A DNA stretch of 64,000 bases from Umezawaea endophytica (lineage in GTDB: Bacteria > Actinomycetota > Actinomycetes > Mycobacteriales > Pseudonocardiaceae), in assembly GCF_025061645.1 (NCBI RefSeq), contig NZ_JANYMP010000013.1, positions 202,997 through 266,996 on the forward strand, in the 5' to 3' direction. The translations under genes and the position numbers were made by a program. Shown one piece after another: positions 42,869-51,508 of the stretch; the first letter of the stretch is position 1, and each line of letters starts with the position of its first letter. The notes under the pieces are model-generated. The model did no database searches and was not told the origin of the DNA. It saw only the letters and a program-made list of their open reading frames with translations.

Positions 42869-44044
42869 GTGTCCTTGACACCCGCCCACGACGCGGTCGA
42901 GCCGTTCCCGATCTCCGTTCCCGACGTCGATCTGCTGGACCTGCTCGACCGCCTGGCCTCGACGCGCTGGCCGGACCGGGAGACCGTCCTCGACGGCAGC
43001 CAGGGACCGCGACTCGACCGCATCCGCGACCTGTGCGATCACTGGGCCACCGGCTACGACTGGCGGCGCGCCGAGCGGGACATCAACGGCTTCGGCTCGT
43101 CCCGCACCACCATCGACGGGATCGATATCCACTTCCTGCACGTCAGGTCTGCGGAACCACACGCCGCTCCCCTGCTGCTGTGCCACGGCTGGCCCGGCTC
43201 GATCCTGGAGTTCCGCGGCCTCGTGGGCCCGTTGACCGATCCGGTCGCGCACGGGGGCGACGCCCGTGACGCCTTCCACGTGGTGATCCCCTCGATGCCG
43301 GGCTTCGGTTTCTCCGGCAAACCGACCACGACCGGCTGGAACACCTCACGCGTGGCCGACGCGTGGCTCACCCTCATGCAACGCCTCGGCTACGGCGCCT
43401 TCTTCGCCCAAGGCGGTGACTGGGGTGCGGCCGTCGTCGAGCAGATCACCCGCAAGGCGCCCGAGTCGTGCCGGGGCGCGCACTTCACCCTGCCGCTGGT
43501 GTTCCCCACTCCACAGGAACTTGACGAGGCGACCGACGAGGAACGACAGATGATCGCCGGCGCTCAGCGCTACCAGGACCAGCAGAGCGCGTACGCCCAG
43601 GAGCAGGCGACCCGGCCGCAGACGATCGGCTACTCGTTGGCGGACTCACCGGCCGGGCTCGCTGCCTGGATCTACACGCTGTTCCAGGACGTCACCGACA
43701 GCGGCGGCAACCCCGAGGACGTCATCGACCGCGACGACATCCTCGACGACGTCATGCTCTACTGGCTGCCCAACGCCGCGGCGTCCTCCGCCCGGCTGTA
43801 CTGGGAGGAGGCCTCCGGCGGCGCCACGCCGCCCGGCCCACCGCGGCCCAACCCCGTGCCCGCCGGTTTCAGCATCTTCCCCGGCGAGGCCGTGCAAGCG
43901 TCCCGGCGCTGGCTCGAGCGGCGCTACGAGACGGTGCTGCACTACGCCCGACTCGACCGAGGCGGCCACTTCGCGGCCCTCGAACAACCAGACGTCCTCA
44001 CCGACGAGATCCGGGCAACCTTCCGATCACTGCGCGACTCCTAG
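42869..44044 (+). CDS. Epoxide hydrolase (EHN-type, microsomal-like)
   Basis: A 391-residue alpha/beta hydrolase of the epoxide hydrolase N-terminal (EHN) family. EHN region about 10-95 (PFPISVPDVDLLDLLDRLASTRWPD), then HGWPGS oxyanion motif at 106-111, nucleophile D184 in AQGGDWGAAV, and terminal RGGHFAALEQPD carrying the catalytic His. These enzymes open epoxides to diols through an ester intermediate. GTG 42869 has GGAG six bases upstream. The TetR–PPOX operon is divergent, suggesting inducible detoxification or catabolism. Substrate not predictable. Confidence 0.9.
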   Translation: MSLTPAHDAVEPFPISVPDVDLLDLLDRLASTRWPDRETVLDGSQGPRLDRIRDLCDHWATGYDWRRAERDINGFGSSRTTIDGIDIHFLHVRSAEPHAAPLLLCHGWPGSILEFRGLVGPLTDPVAHGGDARDAFHVVIPSMPGFGFSGKPTTTGWNTSRVADAWLTLMQRLGYGAFFAQGGDWGAAVVEQITRKAPESCRGAHFTLPLVFPTPQELDEATDEERQMIAGAQRYQDQQSAYAQEQATRPQTIGYSLADSPAGLAAWIYTLFQDVTDSGGNPEDVIDRDDILDDVMLYWLPNAAASSARLYWEEASGGATPPGPPRPNPVPAGFSIFPGEAVQASRRWLERRYETVLHYARLDRGGHFAALEQPDVLTDEIRATFRSLRDS

Positions 44045-44175
44045 CCTCGAGCAAGGCTCGTTCCGCTCGCCTGGCGCTGACCAGCGACGTTCGTCATGCG
44101 GTGAGGCAACCTGAACGTTTTGGGCGCGCGTTGGCAAAGACGGGGTGTAAGGGCTGAGCGAACCCGAGGAGCTTC

Positions 44176-44730
44176 ATGTCGTCAGACGCGGAACTGATCG
44201 GCAGATCGCTGCGTGGGGACACCGCTGCCTTCGTGGAAGTGATCAGCCGTCACGAGGCCGCGATCGGGAACTACCTGGCGCGCAGGGTGGGGCGCCAAGC
44301 CGCCGAGGACGTGCTCGGCGATGTGTGGGTGGCGGCCTACGAATCCCGTGCCACCTATGACAGTTCGTACCCCGAAGCCAGGCCTTGGCTGTACGGCGTC
44401 GCACTGAACAGGTTGCGGCGGCACTGGCGGTCCGAACCGGCCGAGGAGCCGGCGTCGGACCTGAGCGGTGTGGCGAACGACTGGGATCCCTGGCCTGCGG
44501 TAGATGCCCGCGTGGACACGCAGGCACATCTGCGAAGCGCGCTGGCTCGGCTCAAACCGGAAGAGCGGGAAGTGCTGGGCCTGGTCGCCTGGGAGGACCT
44601 GACCGTCGCCGAGGCGGGGCGGGTGCTCGACATCCCCGCAGGCACGGCCCGGCGCCTGTTGCACCAGGCGCGCAAGGCGCTGCGTGAGGCCCCCGAGGTG
44701 GCCGCGCTGTTGCGAGTCCCGACAACGTGA
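44176..44730 (+). CDS. ECF-type RNA polymerase sigma factor
   Basis: A 184-residue sigma-70 family protein. Region 2 about 10-75 (LRGDTAAFVEVISRHEAAIGNYLARRV, then AAEDVLGDVWVAAYESR and RPWLYGVALNRLRRHWR) and region 4 about 118-170 (LRSALARLKPEEREVLGLVAWEDLTVAEAGRVLDIPAGTARRLLHQARKAL) are clear. GAGGAG precedes ATG 44176. GGCAACCT at 44105-44112 and CGTTGG at 44129-44134 could be an autoregulated ECF promoter. Its stop overlaps the start of the next gene, a membrane protein that is the probable partner or anti-sigma. Confidence 0.92.
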   Translation: MSSDAELIGRSLRGDTAAFVEVISRHEAAIGNYLARRVGRQAAEDVLGDVWVAAYESRATYDSSYPEARPWLYGVALNRLRRHWRSEPAEEPASDLSGVANDWDPWPAVDARVDTQAHLRSALARLKPEEREVLGLVAWEDLTVAEAGRVLDIPAGTARRLLHQARKALREAPEVAALLRVPTT

Positions 44731-45776
44731 GAAGACACCCCATGGATGAAATGGATCTGATGAAGAACATGCGTGACGTGCCGTCCCCGAGTCCTGAGGC
44801 CTATGACCGTGCTCGCACGGCGCTGCACACGGCGATGGCGGAACCCGTGGACACGGTCGTGCGACCGAAGCGGTGGATGTCCTGGACCAAGGTCGGCGTC
44901 GCGGCCGTGAGCGCGGCGGCCGTCGCGGCGGCCGTGGTGATGGCGACGACGGGCGGCACCGTCCCGACCGGTCCCTCCGACGCGGCCCTGCCGGTGGTGG
45001 TCGAGTCACCGCTGGTGAAGCTGGCCTCCGCGGTCAAGGCGGCAGGCACGCTGCCGGGAGAGGCGTCGCTGATCATCAACACCAAGTTGCTGCCGGACGG
45101 GCCGCAGCTCTTCTACACCGTCTACACAGACAAAGGCCAGGTCTTCACCGGTGACTCGCCGCAGAACCTGGCGGCCACGGTCGCCAAGGGCGCCGCCGAG
45201 CCCGATTCGCCGTTCAACGCGAAGGTGACGGCGGCGGCCCGCCTCGCCGCGAACGGCGACGTGGAGAAGGCCAAGGTCGACATGATCACCGCCGCGGGCA
45301 ACGCCTTGGGAGTCGGTCTGAGCCCCGCCGAGGCGGACAAGGCGTGGGAGCAGGCGATGGCGGACTTCGAGGAGAAGTTCCGCGGTTCCGGCAAGGAGGT
45401 TCCCGCCCGGCCGACGGGCGAGGAACTGGAGAACCGCATCAACAACCACCTGTTCAGCAACGCCACGCACGCGCTGTACATCGCCGCCTCCGACGCGGAG
45501 GTCCGCGCGGGTGTGCTGAAGCTGCTCGCGACCATGAAGGACGTGGCCATCGGCAAGACCGACGTCGACGGCCAAGCCGCGCTGACCCTCACCGCGGCTC
45601 CCGCCATCCAGGGGGGCGACACCACGTACGTCCTCACCGTCAACGCCGACAACGGGCTGCCGATCCGTTCCGAGGGCATCCCGGTCAAGGACGCGGCGGA
45701 ACCGTCCAAGCCCTGGGTGGTGAACTACAAGACGGCCCGCGTGACCCTCGCCGACGTGGCCGCGGGCAAGATCTGA
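44727..45776 (+). CDS. Membrane protein coupled to the ECF sigma factor (CU044_5270-like)
   Basis: A 349-residue protein. A cytoplasmic N-terminus of about 50 residues (MRDVPSPSPEAYDRARTALHTAM) precedes one membrane helix (about 56-75) and a long extracytoplasmic domain. This organisation, and the DVPSPSP-ARAALxxA segment after an ECF sigma gene, is that of the CU044_5270-type family. It probably acts as an anti-sigma or sensor, by position; I see no zinc anti-sigma motif. GTG 44727 overlaps the sigma stop (GTGA); ATG 44742 is an alternative start. It ends at a strong hairpin. Confidence 0.75.
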   Translation: MRRHPMDEMDLMKNMRDVPSPSPEAYDRARTALHTAMAEPVDTVVRPKRWMSWTKVGVAAVSAAAVAAAVVMATTGGTVPTGPSDAALPVVVESPLVKLASAVKAAGTLPGEASLIINTKLLPDGPQLFYTVYTDKGQVFTGDSPQNLAATVAKGAAEPDSPFNAKVTAAARLAANGDVEKAKVDMITAAGNALGVGLSPAEADKAWEQAMADFEEKFRGSGKEVPARPTGEELENRINNHLFSNATHALYIAASDAEVRAGVLKLLATMKDVAIGKTDVDGQAALTLTAAPAIQGGDTTYVLTVNADNGLPIRSEGIPVKDAAEPSKPWVVNYKTARVTLADVAAGKI

Positions 45777-45788
45777 TCCTCGTACCGC

Positions 45789-45833
45789 ACTGTCCTGGGA
45801 GGGCCGACACCATGCCGGCCCTCCCAGGACAGT
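45789..45833. terminator. Perfect 18-bp hairpin terminator
   Basis: 45789-45806 is fully complementary to 45816-45833 with a 9-base loop. It follows the sigma operon stop by 12 bases and lies between it and the convergent amidohydrolase gene. Confidence 0.9.
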
Positions 45834-45909
45834 TCCGTCTGTGCGTTCGACTTCAGGTCCTGCTGGTCTGTCGGAGTAGTGCCAGCGGTATGGCACACGC
45901 GCCATGCCC

Positions 45910-46863
45910 TCACGCAGATCCCGTCAGCCGCGGGAACAGACGTGCGCTGTTGCGAGTGGTGAGCTCTCGCCACGTCGTCCCACCAGGCTGAGGCGCTTGG
46001 TCGATGCTCGCCAATTGCCGGTCGACGCCGGGTGGCGGAGTCCAGCAGTAGTCGGTGCCGTAGAGCAGCCGCTCGGTGCCGAACGCGCGGTCGAGGGCGG
46101 GGACCTGGTGCGGGAACGGGGTTCCCGCCATGTCGAACCACAGCCGGGAAAGCTGCTCGGGCACGGACGGCGCGGTAGTTCCCGAGCCGAGAACGGCGCT
46201 CATCATCTGCATGCGTTCGGCGACGAGAGGCAGGACCCCAGCTCCGTGGGTGAAGATCCACTGGATGTCCGGGTGGCTGACGAGGACTCCGGTGAACACC
46301 AGGTCGCTTGCCGCGCGGGCGGAGTCGAAGAGGAATTCGAGCATCGGCCGCGGCCTGCCGAGGGAGATCTCCTCAGCGTGCGGTGGCGACGTCGGGTGGA
46401 CGAACACCACTGCCTTCCGCCGGTTCAACTCGGTCCACAGTGGAGCGTAGCGGGCGTCCCCGAGGTACACGCCGTGCGTGTTGGTCTCGATGGCGACGCC
46501 GTCGCTGCCGAGTTCGTCGAGAGCGCGGGCGAGCTCCTCGAGCGCACCGTCCACATCGGGCAGTGGCAGCGAGGCGAAGTGGCCGAAGCGGTCCGGGCGG
46601 CGCAGGCGCAACTCGGCGCCGACGTCGTTGACGTGCCGCGTGAGCTTGCGAGCCGTGTCGTCGTCGCCGAAGTGCGTGCCCGGTGAGGAGATCGACAGCA
46701 TCGAGGTGGTGACACCCCAGCGGTCCATCAGGGACAGGTGTCCGTCCGCGGTCCAGGTCGGCCAGCCGGGCATGCCGTCCGGGTTGGCGATGCCTGCGGC
46801 GATACCCGCCTCAACGTACTCCGGCGTCACGAAGTGCGAGTGCACGTCGACAAGTCCGCTCAT
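45910..46863 (-). CDS. Amidohydrolase-2 family decarboxylase, 6-methylsalicylate decarboxylase-like
   Basis: A 317-residue metal-dependent enzyme of the ACMSD/gamma-resorcylate decarboxylase group. Metal ligands HSHF near the N-terminus, VVFVHPTSPPH in the middle, then FTHGAG and YGTDYCWTPPPG. Segments PDGMPGWPTWTADGHLSLMDRWGV, SSPGTHFGDDDTARKL and AIETNTHGVYLGD resemble, from memory, the fungal-type 6-methylsalicylate decarboxylases. Decarboxylation of a hydroxybenzoate to a phenol would feed the MhpA-like hydroxylase and extradiol dioxygenase nearby. The gene is divergent from GntR across a perfect inverted repeat. Confidence 0.83.
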   Translation of the reverse strand: MSGLVDVHSHFVTPEYVEAGIAAGIANPDGMPGWPTWTADGHLSLMDRWGVTTSMLSISSPGTHFGDDDTARKLTRHVNDVGAELRLRRPDRFGHFASLPLPDVDGALEELARALDELGSDGVAIETNTHGVYLGDARYAPLWTELNRRKAVVFVHPTSPPHAEEISLGRPRPMLEFLFDSARAASDLVFTGVLVSHPDIQWIFTHGAGVLPLVAERMQMMSAVLGSGTTAPSVPEQLSRLWFDMAGTPFPHQVPALDRAFGTERLLYGTDYCWTPPPGVDRQLASIDQAPQPGGTTWRELTTRNSARLFPRLTGSA

Positions 46864-46975
46864 CGGACACCCTTCGAGTTGTTCTTGTTCGTCTTCATGA
46901 CCTTCGCCCCTTGGCTGCCGCGGCGCGCCACCTGTTTCGATGAGCGGTACGCCGCCACGAAAAACGTTAACTAGA

Positions 46976-47018
46976 AAGATTATCGATAAGTCGGATAATC
47001 TTCACGATCCGCTATGAT
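46976..47018. promoter_or_regulatory. GntR operator and leaderless GntR promoter
   Basis: AAGATTATC (46976-46984) and GATAATCTT (46994-47002) are perfect 9-base arms around a 9-base spacer. The left arm also forms the palindrome TTATCGATAA (46980-46989). TATGAT (47013-47018) is a good -10 ending six bases before the GntR ATG, so that mRNA is probably leaderless. The dyad overlaps the -35/spacer region. Confidence 0.75.
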
Positions 47019-47024
47019 CAGCGG

Positions 47025-47702
47025 ATGCCGGATCCCAAGCCTGCCACCCGCACCGAGCAGGTCTACGCGGAACTGCGCAACGACATCGTGCGTGGTCTGT
47101 ACACACCAGGGCAGCGGTTGCGCCTGGTGGAGCTGGCTGAGCGTTTCTCCGCGAGCCAGTCCGTCGTTCGCGAGGCGCTCACCCGGCTTGCCGAGCAGAA
47201 GCTCGTGGTCGCGTTGCCCCAGCAGGGTTTCCGGGTGATGACGCTGACCCGCGAAAGCGTGGAGGAGCTGACCGAGGCGCGGGCCGAGATCGAGGCCACC
47301 GTGCTTCGCCTGTCGATCGAACGCGGTGACATCGCGTGGGAGAGCGCTGTTCTCGCCGCGCACCACCGGCTGTCCCGCAACGGCAGCGAGGTGGACGCCG
47401 GGGGCAGGCTCAGCGAGGAGTGGGCGGCAGCCCACGAGGACTTCCACCGGATGCTCCTGGCAGGCTGCGGCAACTCCTGGCTGATCGACCTGGCCACCAC
47501 CCTGCGCGCGGCCGCGGTGCTGCACCGCAACTGGGCCACCTCGGTCGCGCACGACTACGAGCGCGACGTCGCGGGCGAACACCGAGCGCTGCTCGACGCG
47601 GCACTCGCCCGCGACGTCGATCTGGCGGTGGACGTGCTGGCCGAGCACATCAGGCGCACGGGAGCGGCGTTGCTGACGATCACCGACGAGGACGACGCCT
47701 AG
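47025..47702 (+). CDS. GntR-family (FadR/FCD) transcriptional regulator
   Basis: A 225-residue regulator. GntR winged HTH about 8-72: TEQVYAELRNDIVRGLYTPGQRLRLVELAERFSASQSVVREALTRLAEQKLVV. The FCD effector domain follows, with metal/ligand residues in EDFHRMLLAGCGN and GEHRALLDAALARD. Such regulators respond to carboxylates and usually repress catabolic genes. It is divergent from the decarboxylase and convergent with the hydroxylase, overlapping its stop by four bases. Its operator is probably the dyad at 46976-47002; a related element precedes the dioxygenase gene. Confidence 0.92.
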   Translation: MPDPKPATRTEQVYAELRNDIVRGLYTPGQRLRLVELAERFSASQSVVREALTRLAEQKLVVALPQQGFRVMTLTRESVEELTEARAEIEATVLRLSIERGDIAWESAVLAAHHRLSRNGSEVDAGGRLSEEWAAAHEDFHRMLLAGCGNSWLIDLATTLRAAAVLHRNWATSVAHDYERDVAGEHRALLDAALARDVDLAVDVLAEHIRRTGAALLTITDEDDA

Positions 47703-49279
47703 CGGCGCTGCGGATCCAACTCCCTCACCGGGGCGGGCACCTGGTCGAGCAGGTCACCGACCGCCGTGGCGATGTCATCCGCCGCTCCGAACGTGGCGAA
47801 CAGGTAGTGATCGGGCCGTAGCACGAAGCCGATGTGACCGGACTCGGCGAGGTGCGCCAGAACGCCGCCGTCGACGTCCACCTCCGGGGTCAGGTGCAGG
47901 ACCGCGGCACCGAGTTCATCCAGCCGCGCGAGCTGACCGGCGGACAAGAACCCGCGCGGATCGGCGGTGGCCGCCACGACGAACACCGGCCCCAGCACGT
48001 CGTCGAGCGGACCGACGTGGCTGCCGGTTGCCAGTCGCGGCTGGAAGGTCGCCACACCCACACCCGATGAGGGTGCGCCCGAGAGGTCGCGGTGCAGCAG
48101 CCCGTCGGTCAACGTCGACGGCGGGAGCGCGGGCAACGCGCGGGCCGGATCGGCTCCGTTGCCGATCATGAACGCGTCCCGCTCGGCCGCGGCCGCGGGG
48201 TCGCTCACGCAGATGACCTTGCCCAGTTGGACGGACATGCCGATCGCGTGCTGGACGTGCGCCTTCCGCTCACGGGTGTAGGTGTCGAGCAGGTCGGCTC
48301 CGGCCACGTCGCGCAGGACCAGGTCGAGCTTCCAGGCCAGGTTGGCCGCGTCGCGGATGCCCGAGCACATGCCCTGCCCCGCGAACGGGGGCATGAGGTG
48401 CGCCGCGTCGCCCGCGATCAGCAGCCTGCCCGAACGCCACCGCTCGGCGTAGCGCGCCTCGAAGGTGTACACCACGTGCCGATCCATCAGGGCGTTGTCC
48501 CTGGTCACGCCCCACGGCTCCAGCAGCGCCCAAGCGGTGTCCTCGGAGGCCAACTCCTCGACCGTCTCGCTGGGCAGTCGCATGAATTCCCAGCGGCGAC
48601 GCCCGAGACCACCCGAGACCGCGGTGGTCGGGCGTGCCGGATCGCAGACCTGGAGGTTCGTCGGATTCCACGGCCGCTGCTCGTGCGGGATCACGTCCAC
48701 GATCAGCCAGTCGTAGTGGAACCCGAGGTCGGTGACCGTGGTGCCGAGGTGGTCGCGGACCGTGCTGTTGGCGCCGTCGCACCCGACCACCCAGGACGCG
48801 CGGAACGTCGTCTCCCCGTCCGGTCCGTCGACCGCGACCGTCACGCCGTCGCCGTCGTCGTCCACCCCTGTCACGGTGGTACCGGTCAGCAAGGTCACGG
48901 ACACCTCGAGGGCCGCGGCATCGGCCAGCGCCCGTTCCAGGTCCGGCTGGTGGAACATGGTGGCGACCGGCCAGCCCGACCGGCCGATACCGCTCCAGTC
49001 GAACCGGAGCAGGCACTGCCCGTCGGCGTTGCGCCACTCGTAGAGCTCGGCGGGCTGCCCGATGGTGCGCATGGCGTCGGCGACACCCGCCTCTGCCAGC
49101 ACCCGAGCGGTCTCGTCGTCGAAGTGCACCGCTCGGGGACGTGCGTAAGGCTGTTCCCAGCGCTCAAGAACGGCGACGCGGTGGCCCCGCTTGCCCAGCA
49201 GGTTGGCGAGGGTGAGACCGACCGGGCCCGCGCCGACGATCAGGACGTCGTAGTCAGGTGGGTTCTGCCTGCGGTCCAT
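47699..49279 (-). CDS. MhpA-like FAD aromatic hydroxylase
   Basis: A 526-residue class A flavin hydroxylase. FAD motif VLIVGAGPVGLTLANLLGKRGH at 12-33, then VHFDDETARVLAEAGV, middle motif GCDGANSTVRDHLG, and C-terminal GRLLIAGDAAHLMPPFAGQGMCSGIRDAANLAWKL. The length and the extra thioredoxin-like C-terminal domain match 3-(3-hydroxyphenyl)propionate hydroxylase (MhpA) and related phenol hydroxylases, which add an ortho OH to give a catechol. It starts six bases after the extradiol dioxygenase gene, in one operon. Substrate could be a cresol or hydroxyphenyl acid. Confidence 0.87.
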   Translation of the reverse strand: MDRRQNPPDYDVLIVGAGPVGLTLANLLGKRGHRVAVLERWEQPYARPRAVHFDDETARVLAEAGVADAMRTIGQPAELYEWRNADGQCLLRFDWSGIGRSGWPVATMFHQPDLERALADAAALEVSVTLLTGTTVTGVDDDGDGVTVAVDGPDGETTFRASWVVGCDGANSTVRDHLGTTVTDLGFHYDWLIVDVIPHEQRPWNPTNLQVCDPARPTTAVSGGLGRRRWEFMRLPSETVEELASEDTAWALLEPWGVTRDNALMDRHVVYTFEARYAERWRSGRLLIAGDAAHLMPPFAGQGMCSGIRDAANLAWKLDLVLRDVAGADLLDTYTRERKAHVQHAIGMSVQLGKVICVSDPAAAAERDAFMIGNGADPARALPALPPSTLTDGLLHRDLSGAPSSGVGVATFQPRLATGSHVGPLDDVLGPVFVVAATADPRGFLSAGQLARLDELGAAVLHLTPEVDVDGGVLAHLAESGHIGFVLRPDHYLFATFGAADDIATAVGDLLDQVPAPVRELDPQRR

Positions 49280-49285
49280 GGCGCC

Positions 49286-50212
49286 TCAGCCTTCGTGGGA
49301 ACCGGTCATGAGCTCGGCCAGGTCTTCCGGCGCCAAGAACGACGGAGGCGGCGGCGGTCCCCAGTTGTAGAGACCTCGCGTCCCCTCCCAGACGCCCGGC
49401 TTCCACAGCGCGTCGTCGACGATGCAATCCAGGTCGGAGTAGTACTCGGAGAAGTTGCCCGCGGGATCGCGCAGGTACCAGAAGAAGTTCGAGCCGACGT
49501 GGTGGCGTCCGAGCCCCCAGACGTGCCTGCTCGGGTCGGTCTCCAGCATCCTGGTGGCTCCGCGGCCGACCTCGTCGACATCGTCGACCTGCCACGAGGT
49601 GTGGTGCAGGAACTGCACGGGCGCCTTCTGCACCAGGACGTTGTGGTGGTCGGTCGAGCACCGCAGGAACGCCGCGAGTCCCGTCACCGTGTCGCTGACC
49701 TTGAAGCCGATGCCCTCGGTGAAGAAGCGCTGGCTGGCCTCCTGGTCGGTGGAGCCGACCACCACGTGGCCGAGCTTGCGCGGGCGAACGGCGCCCGTGC
49801 GCAGCACACCGTCCGCGCGGGCACCCGTCCGATCGAGGCGGCCTGGTCCGTTGTACCGGGGCACGGGAGCGGCGTCCTGCCGGAGGCGGTCGGCGATGGA
49901 GACGACGACGCGTGTGCCCGTGCCGAGGTCGATCGCCGAGACGGAGGTGCTGGTGCGTTCGACCTCCACGTCCAGGCGGCGCAAGCCCGCCGCGACGCGG
50001 TCGAGGTCGTCCGGGTCGTCGGCGCCGACCCCCAGTTCGACCAGCCGCCGCCTGCCGGAGCCCGTGATGCGCAGTTGCTCGCCGCCGTCCGCGGTAGCGA
50101 ACCGGTGGTCGTCGCCTGCCTGGCGTTCCAGGCCGAACTCGGCGTAGTAGTCGGCCGTCCGCTCCACGTTCGGGACGCCGAGCGTGATACCGGTGAGGCG
50201 GTGCAGAGCCAT
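49286..50212 (-). CDS. Type I extradiol ring-cleavage dioxygenase (two VOC domains)
   Basis: A 308-residue protein of two vicinal-oxygen-chelate domains. The second holds the iron ligands: His in KLGHVVVGS, His in FLHHTSWQVDD and Glu in NFSEYYSDLD; HHVGSNFFWYLRDP is the characteristic active-site stretch. It cleaves catechols next to one hydroxyl. The start ATG 50212 is fixed by GAGGAG seven bases upstream; an open frame to 50467 is not coding. It heads an operon with the MhpA-like hydroxylase and has the palindromic element at 50275-50294 in its promoter. Confidence 0.88.
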   Translation of the reverse strand: MALHRLTGITLGVPNVERTADYYAEFGLERQAGDDHRFATADGGEQLRITGSGRRRLVELGVGADDPDDLDRVAAGLRRLDVEVERTSTSVSAIDLGTGTRVVVSIADRLRQDAAPVPRYNGPGRLDRTGARADGVLRTGAVRPRKLGHVVVGSTDQEASQRFFTEGIGFKVSDTVTGLAAFLRCSTDHHNVLVQKAPVQFLHHTSWQVDDVDEVGRGATRMLETDPSRHVWGLGRHHVGSNFFWYLRDPAGNFSEYYSDLDCIVDDALWKPGVWEGTRGLYNWGPPPPPSFLAPEDLAELMTGSHEG

Positions 50213-50274
50213 GTCGGGACTCCTCGGAAACGGTGGCGGACACTCGACAGTGACAGACCCACGTCGACAAAACA

Positions 50275-50294
50275 AGAACTTATCGATATTTTCT
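50275..50294. promoter_or_regulatory. Palindromic operator upstream of the dioxygenase operon
   Basis: AGAACTTATCGATATTTTCT is an imperfect 20-base palindrome (8 of 10 pairs). It shares the 10-mer CTTATCGATA with the GntR/decarboxylase promoter (complement of 46981-46990), suggesting a common regulator. A further TCGATATTAT lies at 50320-50329. Confidence 0.6.
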
Positions 50295-50487
50295 GCTGAC
50301 CTGCGATTTTGACGGAATCTCGATATTATGGTGCTACGGTCCGCCCCAGGAGCGCAGGACCGACAGGGGACTTCGTCATCTCCCGGTTCGCGGCTTCGGC
50401 GTCCGGCCGCCATGAGATCGACGTGAGCGACCACGTCGACGTGGTGCCCGCAATCCTCTGCGGCCACAGGGAAGTGATCAGCTTCGG

Positions 50488-51276
50488 CTACCCGTGCCCC
50501 GGTGTCGCCGCGGACAGCAACGCACGGGAGATCGCGAGGCTGGACGTGCGCAAGGCGACGCGGGGAGCCAGCTTGGTGCAGACCTCCTCGGGAGCGACGA
50601 GCGAGATCGCGCCCAACGCTTCACTGCCACGTCCGAGGATGGGAGCCGCGACCGTCGACACCGTGGCAGGTCCGTCGTCGACCGGGTTGGGCCCGCTCAT
50701 CGCGCACACGCCCTCGGTCCTGACCATCGCCATCAGTTGACGCACGTGCACGGGACGCGAAGACTTCGCCAGAACGTCCTCGCGCACCTGCTCCGCCGCG
50801 TGCGCCAGCAGGGCGATGCCGATCCCGGTCGTGTCCAGCGGGAGCCTGCCCCCGACGCGGTACTTCACCGCCGTCGCCCCCAACGCGGACAAGCGTTCGA
50901 CGAGCACCGCCTCGTGACCGTCCAGCACCGCGAGCAGGATGTGCTGCCGAGTGGCGCGGTGCAGGTCCTCCATGAACGGCAGCGCGGCGGCACGCAGGCC
51001 GTGACCGCGAGGCGCGAGCGACGCGATCTCCAGCATCTGGAGCCCCACGACGAAATCGCCGTTCTCCAGACGTTCGAGTGCTCCTACGCCGACCAACTGC
51101 GCGGCGATCCGCGATGTCGTGCTCTTCGGCAACTCGGCGCGGGACGCGAGGACGTGCAGGGGCAGGCTTCCGCCCGAGGTGGTGAACGCCCCGAGAATCT
51201 TGAACGCCCGCTCCAGCAGGGGCTCCCCCTGCCGGGGGCGGCCGGAGCGACGTGCTTCACCTGCCGTACCACTCAT
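50488..51276 (-). CDS. IclR-family transcriptional regulator
   Basis: A 262-residue regulator from ATG 51276 (GTG 51288 possible). Winged HTH about 20-75: LLERAFKILGAFTTSGGSLPLHVLASRAELPKSTTSRIAAQLVGVGALERLENGDFVVG. The effector domain follows, with the family's ligand-pocket pattern VKYRVGGRLPLDTTGIGIALLAH. IclR proteins often activate aromatic degradation operons. It lies upstream of, and on the same strand as, the dioxygenase–hydroxylase operon, separated by about 275 bases that hold the operon's promoter. It may act there together with GntR. Confidence 0.9.
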   Translation of the reverse strand: MSGTAGEARRSGRPRQGEPLLERAFKILGAFTTSGGSLPLHVLASRAELPKSTTSRIAAQLVGVGALERLENGDFVVGLQMLEIASLAPRGHGLRAAALPFMEDLHRATRQHILLAVLDGHEAVLVERLSALGATAVKYRVGGRLPLDTTGIGIALLAHAAEQVREDVLAKSSRPVHVRQLMAMVRTEGVCAMSGPNPVDDGPATVSTVAAPILGRGSEALGAISLVAPEEVCTKLAPRVALRTSSLAISRALLSAATPGHG

Positions 51277-51508
51277 CGAAACAGGCACTGCGCGTCGGCG
51301 TCCACAACCCGAATGCTAGCAGCGTGAGATTCGAAGGGACTTATCCGGGAGTGCCGCTCCGATCGGCACTCGATCAGGTCGGCCGCACATTCCTCGACGT
51401 ACTCCGCGTCGCGATTGTCCCCTGACGTTCGAAACGCGTCACCCGCCACGGTCACACCGACCATCCCGATGGTCACCTACCGATACTTCGACACATCGAC
51501 GGAGTCGC

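Noticed and set aside
48092-50299. 735-codon plus-strand frame opposite the hydroxylase and dioxygenase
   Set aside because: Antisense shadow of two enzyme genes with full catalytic motifs.
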